From NCBI GenBank assembly GCA_028023455.1, contig JAQFVV010000232.1, positions 496,001 through 560,000 of the forward strand: a stretch of DNA of 64,000 bases, read 5' to 3'. The translations under genes were made by a program, and so were the position numbers. This DNA comes from Epiperipatus broadwayi. Taxonomy: Eukaryota; Onychophora; Udeonychophora; Euonychophora; Peripatidae. The notes under the pieces are model-generated. The model saw only the letters and a list, made by a program, of their open reading frames with translations, searched no databases and had not been told where the DNA came from. This document shows positions 58,080 through 64,000 of the stretch, one piece after another. Within the stretch, counting starts at the first letter, position 1, and each line of letters opens with the position of its first letter.

Positions 58080-58575
58080 AAAAGCTGTTAAATACTGAGA
58101 AATGGAATAAAAATGATAGTTTGCATAAACGTTGCATGGAAAATCCAAAGTTGTAATCATTTAGGGTTTAACTACATTGTAAACTTAAAAAATAAATATA
58201 ATGTCAGGAAACTAGTATTAATATTGGAATACATGTATAATTATAACAAAGCCAATAATTCTTAAAGTTAAATCAGACCAGAGACATTTTTGAAATTAAA
58301 CAAGATAATGATGCCCATTCCCTGGTCTGCCATTCAATTATTATTTTGAATTAGCCAGAATTTGAAAATGTTTCAGAATTGCACATTATTGAAAAGCAAA
58401 TGGATTACAACAAAAAAAAAAAATAGTTTATGAACTTTTAATTGTGGATTAATATTTTTAATATTCATTATGGTTACCACACGCAAGGGTGAATCCATAA
58501 ATAAAAAGTTAAGTTCTAGGTTTTATTGTCACAATAGGTTAATTGTGTAATAAGGTTAGATGATTTAGTGAAGAT
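58080..58575. other. spacer between RTE copies
   Basis: AT-rich. No gene or repeat partner noticed. Confidence 0.5.
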
Positions 58576-60575
58576 CAACATCAACAACCATTATCAATCC
58601 ACTGCAGGATGAAGGTCTCTCCAAGTTCATCTTCTCTGATCTTTATCTTCTCTTCTCCACACCACTCCTGCACACTTTATTATTTAATCCATTCATCTCA
58701 CTTGTGATCTCTTTCTGGGTCTTTTATAATATTTTGGAATCCAGTTTAAGATTTCAATTGTCCATCTATTATCATCTCTTCTAGCAACATGTCCAGCTCA
58801 GCTCCACTTCAGTCTTTTAATGTTTTTCATAGGATCAGTAACACCTGATTGTTCTCTTATCCATATATTGCATTTTCAATATCTTCTTGTTACTCTCAAC
58901 ATGCATCTCTCTGTACTTTTTTGAGTGGCCTAAAGTCTTTGTATTGCTCTTCTTTTAAGTGTCCATGTCTCAGATCCATAAGTGAGAAATGGTAAAACAT
59001 ATTTATTAAAAACCTTCCTTTTTAAACACAAGGGCATATTTCCTTTCAGCACCAAGTTATTTCTACCTAAAGCACTCCAACCAATGATTAATTTCATCCT
59101 TTATGTTTCCATCTGTATTAATAATCTGATTAAGATAGTTATAGCTGTTAACATCATCTGACCCATCAAAATCAATCTGTATTTTCATATTTTAAGAAAA
59201 GTCATTAAACATTACTGTAGTCTTTTTTATATTTATCTTTAGTCCTACTTTCATCTGCGAACTCCTGCAACATTTCCTGAAACTCTAAAGCATTATTTGC
59301 AAAAACAACTACATCATCTGCAAAATCTAAATGACTTAAATAATCTCCATTTACTTTCACTCCTTTAGTTTACCATTTAGATCCATAAAATACTTCTTGC
59401 AACACTGCTGTAAAAAGTTTTGGAGATATGGTGTCACCCTGTCTCAATGTTGACTTTACTAGTATAATATATAATCTTATTGTTGCTGAAATATTCTTTA
59501 AAATATGACAATATCCTGGATCTATATCCTGATGATCCAATCTTTTAATCACTGAAGAAATGTTTATAGAATCAAATGTCTTTTCATAACCTACAACTTT
59601 TCTCAATACCTGGATATGATCTACTGTACTAAAACCATTTTTAAATTCAGCTTGTTCGCTTGGTTGGTGGAAATACAATATTCTTTGTACACGAGTTGTA
59701 ATTATCATGGTAAAAATTTTGTTAAATCAAAGTTTGCTATAAATAAATTGTAATTACTTTGATAAAGATTTTGTATAAAACTGGTAAAAGATTGAAAATC
59801 TGTATTTTCTAATACTTCCTTCTGTGCTAATATTTTCTTTATTACTTTTTCAAAATATCAATATTATTACCAAATTTTCCCAATCATTTTATACATCCTT
59901 TATCATTTAGACATTTAATATATAATTTAGATAATTTTTTTTTTTTTCATCTCATTCTAAGATATCACTTATTATTTTATCATTTTAAGGAGCTTTTCAT
60001 TTCTTCATAGATATCATGGGCAATTCAGAAGATTTAGTAACTTTAGTAGATACTTTGTTTTCTTGTTTTTATTACTACATAATTCTTTATAAATGTCTTT
60101 CTCACATTGCATCATGTCTGTCATCTTCCTTTTTAGTAATAGTTCTATTTTTTTTACTTTTTATTGTTGAAACATCTTTCTTTCAAATAACAAGATGTTT
60201 TCCACTTTTGAGATTTTTATTTTCTTTCATAGATTTTCTTGCCAATTCAAAATTATCTTATAATGTAATTAATTCTTTTTTATGCCATTTTACAAAACTG
60301 TAAATACTCAATTTCTTTAATGGATTATTTTTAAAATTTTTCATATTTTTTAATACATTATTTTATCTCAGTAGAAAATTTATTGATCAATTGTTGCTTT
60401 TTTATACCAGCTATCTTTCTTGCAGTTCTTACTAGTGTACCAGTTATCTTCCTAATAATTTTATTCATTTCTGAACAATGTTTAAAATCTGTTAATATTT
60501 TAAAACAATTTTACAAGTTCCAATTCACGTTCATTAACTAGTTTTATAAGATGAATATATTAACAATTGTAAAGT
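58576..60575 (-). mobile_element. RTE LINE copy 2, 5'-truncated and decayed
   Basis: Minus-strand RTE fragment from the 3' tail (AACAACCATTATCAATCCAC at about 58584) up to the end of the endonuclease region near 60575. It is more decayed than copy 1. Readable RT pieces include FSTVDHIQVLRKVVGYEKTF at about 59580-59650, where copy 1 has about 17 more residues including motif A Asp. The deletion removes the catalytic centre. There is also an internal insertion at about 59715-59790 not present in copy 1. Both peculiarities are shared with copy 3. Confidence 0.85.
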
Positions 60576-61239
60576 ATAGACACTCATTATGTCATTAATT
60601 ATAAAAAAGAAAATTGTCAAAATTGTTTATTTTATTTTAAATGTTTTAAAATATATATATTTTTAATTTTCTTATTTAAATTTGAAAAATATAATTTGTA
60701 GAAACATGATTAAAAACATATATTTTAAAATATATACTAACTTGTTTTCCAACAGTTATTGTTGACAGAAGCACATACTTAATAAGTTAAATGCATTTTG
60801 GTGCAAAGTATCCTCTTCAAAAAAGAAAATTTTAGAATAGCAATATATTAAATAATTAAATGAACTGTAAAAAAATAATTTAATATAATTTTTTTTCATA
60901 TAATTGAAATTGCTTTTAATTGTATATTGTTGAATTTTCAATTAGTTATTGAGATGTTATTAATAAATCATACTATTTTTATTTTCCAATTCCTTTCATT
61001 CTGTTCACTGTCAATGATTGTTATATTATTTAAATCAAATTATGGCAATATGTTTTTTCAAGATCTAAACACTAAGATAATGCAAATGGAAAATAGAAGG
61101 GGCATATTTTAATAACAACAGAGACTCACTGATGAACTGATAATCTGACTGATTTAATTTAAGTGCATTTTGGAATTTGTACAATTTAAATTTAAATTAT
61201 GTTATTCAATAGTACTTAATGGTCTAATATACCTTTATA
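60576..61239. other. spacer inside the inverted RTE pair
   Basis: AT-rich, no gene. ORFs at 60756-60941 and 60927-61112 have no domain. Confidence 0.5.
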
Positions 61240-64000
61240 TATTCCTGTCATTGCAACTGTTATTATTAAATAATTATTTATATAATAAACAAAGTGTATA
61301 AGCTGCTCACAACACATATCAGCCAATGTGGTGAGTTTCCTAGCTTTTACCTCTGAATTTAATAATCTTTCTTTTCAGTTGCCTGATAGTTCTAATTGAA
61401 ATATTGGTTAAGTTTTTTTGAAGATGTTTGTGAGCAAGCTTTTTTATAGATATTTACAATCATGATAAACAAAACTAATTATGGCTCTTATTTACAGGAA
61501 ATTGTAAAGTTGCCAGTCAAGGTAGCAGTTAGCACCCTAAAGGGGGAACTGTATTAAGAATCCCCTGATTATGGATCTAGGCCACCATTTAGTGATGACT
61601 TTTAATTATTTTGGATTATTTTAAAGCAATAAAAGATTGCACAGACTGGAAGAACAGATTAAAAGTAAACCATATATTTTTGAAGTTTATGAAGTTAAAT
61701 GAAAAAAGTCTATTGATTTAAAAAGTAGATACATATTTTACAACAAAGAAACTAATATTGAAAGCATAAGTGAAATGAGATTCTTTTTATATAAAAAGTG
61801 AAAGAATAACATTGTGGTCTTTAGTGTTATATCAGGTGATTTGGTAATATTAATTTTTCAACTTAATGCAAAATAACAAATGTAGATAATTCAGTTTCAT
61901 TCTTCAACAACTTTTCATTGTGATGGAAAAAAGAGAATTGTTTATATGAATGTACAAAATTCTTTTAATTAGACTAACAATATCTTAAAAACTTTAATGC
62001 TAAAATTGGTATATGTCTCTAAGATGAAAGTGCTAAGGGTAAATTTGGTTATTTTGATAGATATGATAGAGGGTATAGAAATTGACATGGAAGCATCCAT
62101 ATGAAGGTGCAGCAGAATTGAATTATATTTTGACTAATGAAAAAATATGTATTTCAAGACTAATATTATTAATAGACTGAACATAGGCAGTGATTATTAG
62201 TTAGTAAGATGTCAGTTACATGTTAATATAAATCTAGAGAAAAAAAATATTAAGCAATATAGTATTAGCAATTATTAATATATTCATCTTATAAAACAAG
62301 TTAATGAACATGAATTGGAACTTGTAAAATTGTTTTAAAATATTAACAGATTTTAAACATTGTTCAGAAACGAATAAAATTAATATGAAGATAACTGGTA
62401 CACTAGTAAGAACTGCAAAAAAGATAGCTGGTATAAAAAAGCAACAATTGATCAATAAATTTTCTACTGAGATAAAATAATGTATTAAAAAATATGAAAA
62501 ATTTTAAAAATAATCCATTAAAGAAATTGAGTTTTGTAAAATGGCATAAAAAAGAATTAATTACATTATAAGATAATTTTGAATTGGCAAGAAAATCTAT
62601 GAAAGAAAATAAAAATCTCAAAAGTGGAAAACATCTTGTTATTTGAAAGAAAGATGTTTCAACAATAAAAAGTAAAAAAGTAGAACTATTACTAAAAAGG
62701 AAGATGACAGACATGATGCAATGTGAGAAAGACATTTATAAAGAATTATGTAGTAATAAAAACAAGAAAACAAAGTATCTACTACAGTTACTAAATCTTC
62801 TGAATTGCCCATGATATGTATGAAGAAATGAAAGGCTCCTTAAAATGATCAAATAATAAGTGATATCTTAGAATGAGATGAAAAAATAAAAAAATATTAG
62901 CTAAATTATATATTAAATGTCTAAATGATAAAGGATGTATAAAATGATTGGGAAAATTTGGTAATAATACTGATATTTTGAAAAAGTAATAAAGAAAATA
63001 TTAGCACAGAAGGAAGTATTAGAAAATACAGATTTTCAATCTTTTACCAGTTTTATACAAAATCTTTGTCAAAGTAATTACAATTTATTTATAGCAAACT
63101 TTGATTTAACAAAATTTTTACCACGATAATTACAACTCGTGTACAAAGAATATTGTATTTCCACCAACCAAGCGAACAAGCTGGATTTAAAAATGGTTTT
63201 AGTACAGTAGATCATATCCAGGTATTGAGAAAAGTTGTAGGTTATGAAAAGACATTTGATTCTATAAAACATTTCTTCAGTGATTAAAGGATTGGATCAT
63301 CAGGATATTGTCATATTTTAAAGAATATTTCAGCAACAATAAGATTATATATTATACTAGTAAAGTCAACATTGAGACAGGGTGACACCATATCTCCAAA
63401 ACTTTTTACAGCAGTGTTGCAAGAAGTATTTTATGGATTTAAATGGGAAACTAAAGGAGTGAAAGTAAATGGAGATTATTTAAGTCATTTAGATTTTGCA
63501 GATGATGTAGTTGTTTTTGCAAATAATGCTTTAGAGTTTCAGGAAATGTTGCAGGAGTTCGCAGATGAAAGTAGGACTAAAGATAAATGTAAAAAAGACT
63601 ACAGTAATGTTTAATGAATTTTCTTAAAATATGAAAATACAGATTGATTTTGATGGGTCAGATGATGTTAACAGCTATAACTATCTTAATCAGATTATTA
63701 ATACAGATGGAAACATAATGGATGAAATTAATCATAGAATTAAACTTGTTTGGAGTGCTTTTGGTAGAAATAACTTGATACTAAAAGGAAATATATCTAC
63801 GTGTTTGAAATGGAAGGTTTTTAACAAATGTTTTTTACCAGTTATTACTTATGGATCTGAGACTTGGACACTTAATAGAAGAGCAATACAGAGACCTCAG
63901 ACCACTCAAAGAAGTATGGAAGAAGTATGGAGAGATGCATGTTGGGAGTAACAAGAAGAGATCGCAAACGCAATATATCAGTAAGAGAACAATAAGGTGT
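61240..64000 (+). mobile_element. RTE LINE copy 3, inverted relative to copies 1 and 2, cut by window end
   Basis: Starts in the 5' untranslated region: CTGCTCACAACACATATCAG and GTGGTGAGTTT align with copy 1 near 57880-57920. It then has decayed endonuclease sequence (GAATCCCCTGATTATGGAT at about 61560; TGGAAGCATCCATATGAAGG at about 62088). From about 62262 it runs as a near-identical inverse of copy 2. RT blocks in frame at 63372-63614 include MRQGDTISPKLFTAVLQEVF and LDFADDVVVFANNALEF, so the DD of the active site is intact. At 63631-63951 come the C-terminal blocks (ITYGSETWTLNRR). Motif A is deleted as in copy 2. From about 63720 to the window end it resembles copy 1 rather than copy 2. 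Confidence 0.85.

Overview
This is strongly AT-rich animal nuclear DNA with almost no intact host coding sequence. The one recognisable host gene is a DAZAP2-like (DAZ-associated protein 2) gene on the minus strand. Two of its coding exons lie at 43054-43148 and 11859-11999. They are in phase, have canonical GT/AG borders, and are separated by an intron of about 31 kb. The remaining exons must lie outside the window or went unrecognised. The mix of transposable elements (piggyBac, hAT, Merlin, pogo-like, Penelope, RTE, LTR elements primed by tRNA-Lys) and the very long intron fit an invertebrate. An arthropod, perhaps a chelicerate, is my guess, at low confidence.

Layout. 0.7-2.6 kb: decayed piggyBac transposase (minus). 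4.6 kb: 33-bp tandem repeats. 6.5-7.0 kb: 477-bp hairpin element. 11.9 kb: DAZAP2-like exon. 12.6-23.3 kb: a cluster of related LTR retroelements. It has one 5' LTR with a primer-binding site (PBS) and a gutted body, then a head-to-head pair of LTR halves with PBSs pointing outward, then a non-autonomous element. That element has a coiled-coil gag-like ORF, an overlapping basic ORF, a small C2HC zinc-finger ORF, a polypurine tract (PPT) and a 1.56-kb 3' LTR. 24.5-25.1 kb: Penelope-like GIY-YIG fragment with a possible degenerate hammerhead motif. 25.2-26.2 kb: a Merlin transposon with both ends and target duplications. 28.8-29.5 kb: 343-bp tandem duplication. 32.9-33.5, 39.9-40.1 and 41.5-42.4 kb: hairpin and miniature DNA transposons, the last pogo/Tigger-like. 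43.1 kb: DAZAP2-like exon. 44.3-45.1 kb: terminal-inverted-repeat element. 45.3-47.9 kb: hAT element with broken transposase. 53.7-54.0 kb: regularly spaced CTCF-like GGCGC motifs. 54.8-64 kb: three RTE-type LINE copies. The first is full length with a 13-bp target duplication. The second and third lie in inverted orientation and share the same lethal deletion in reverse transcriptase motif A.

The transposon genes do not form a pathway. They are independent insertions in and upstream of a large host intron, most of them dead. The parts most worth follow-up are the LTR cluster (unrelated internal regions behind one LTR family, head-to-head LTRs, an unusual set of small ORFs), the CTCF-like array, and the mosaic inverted duplication of the RTE copies.
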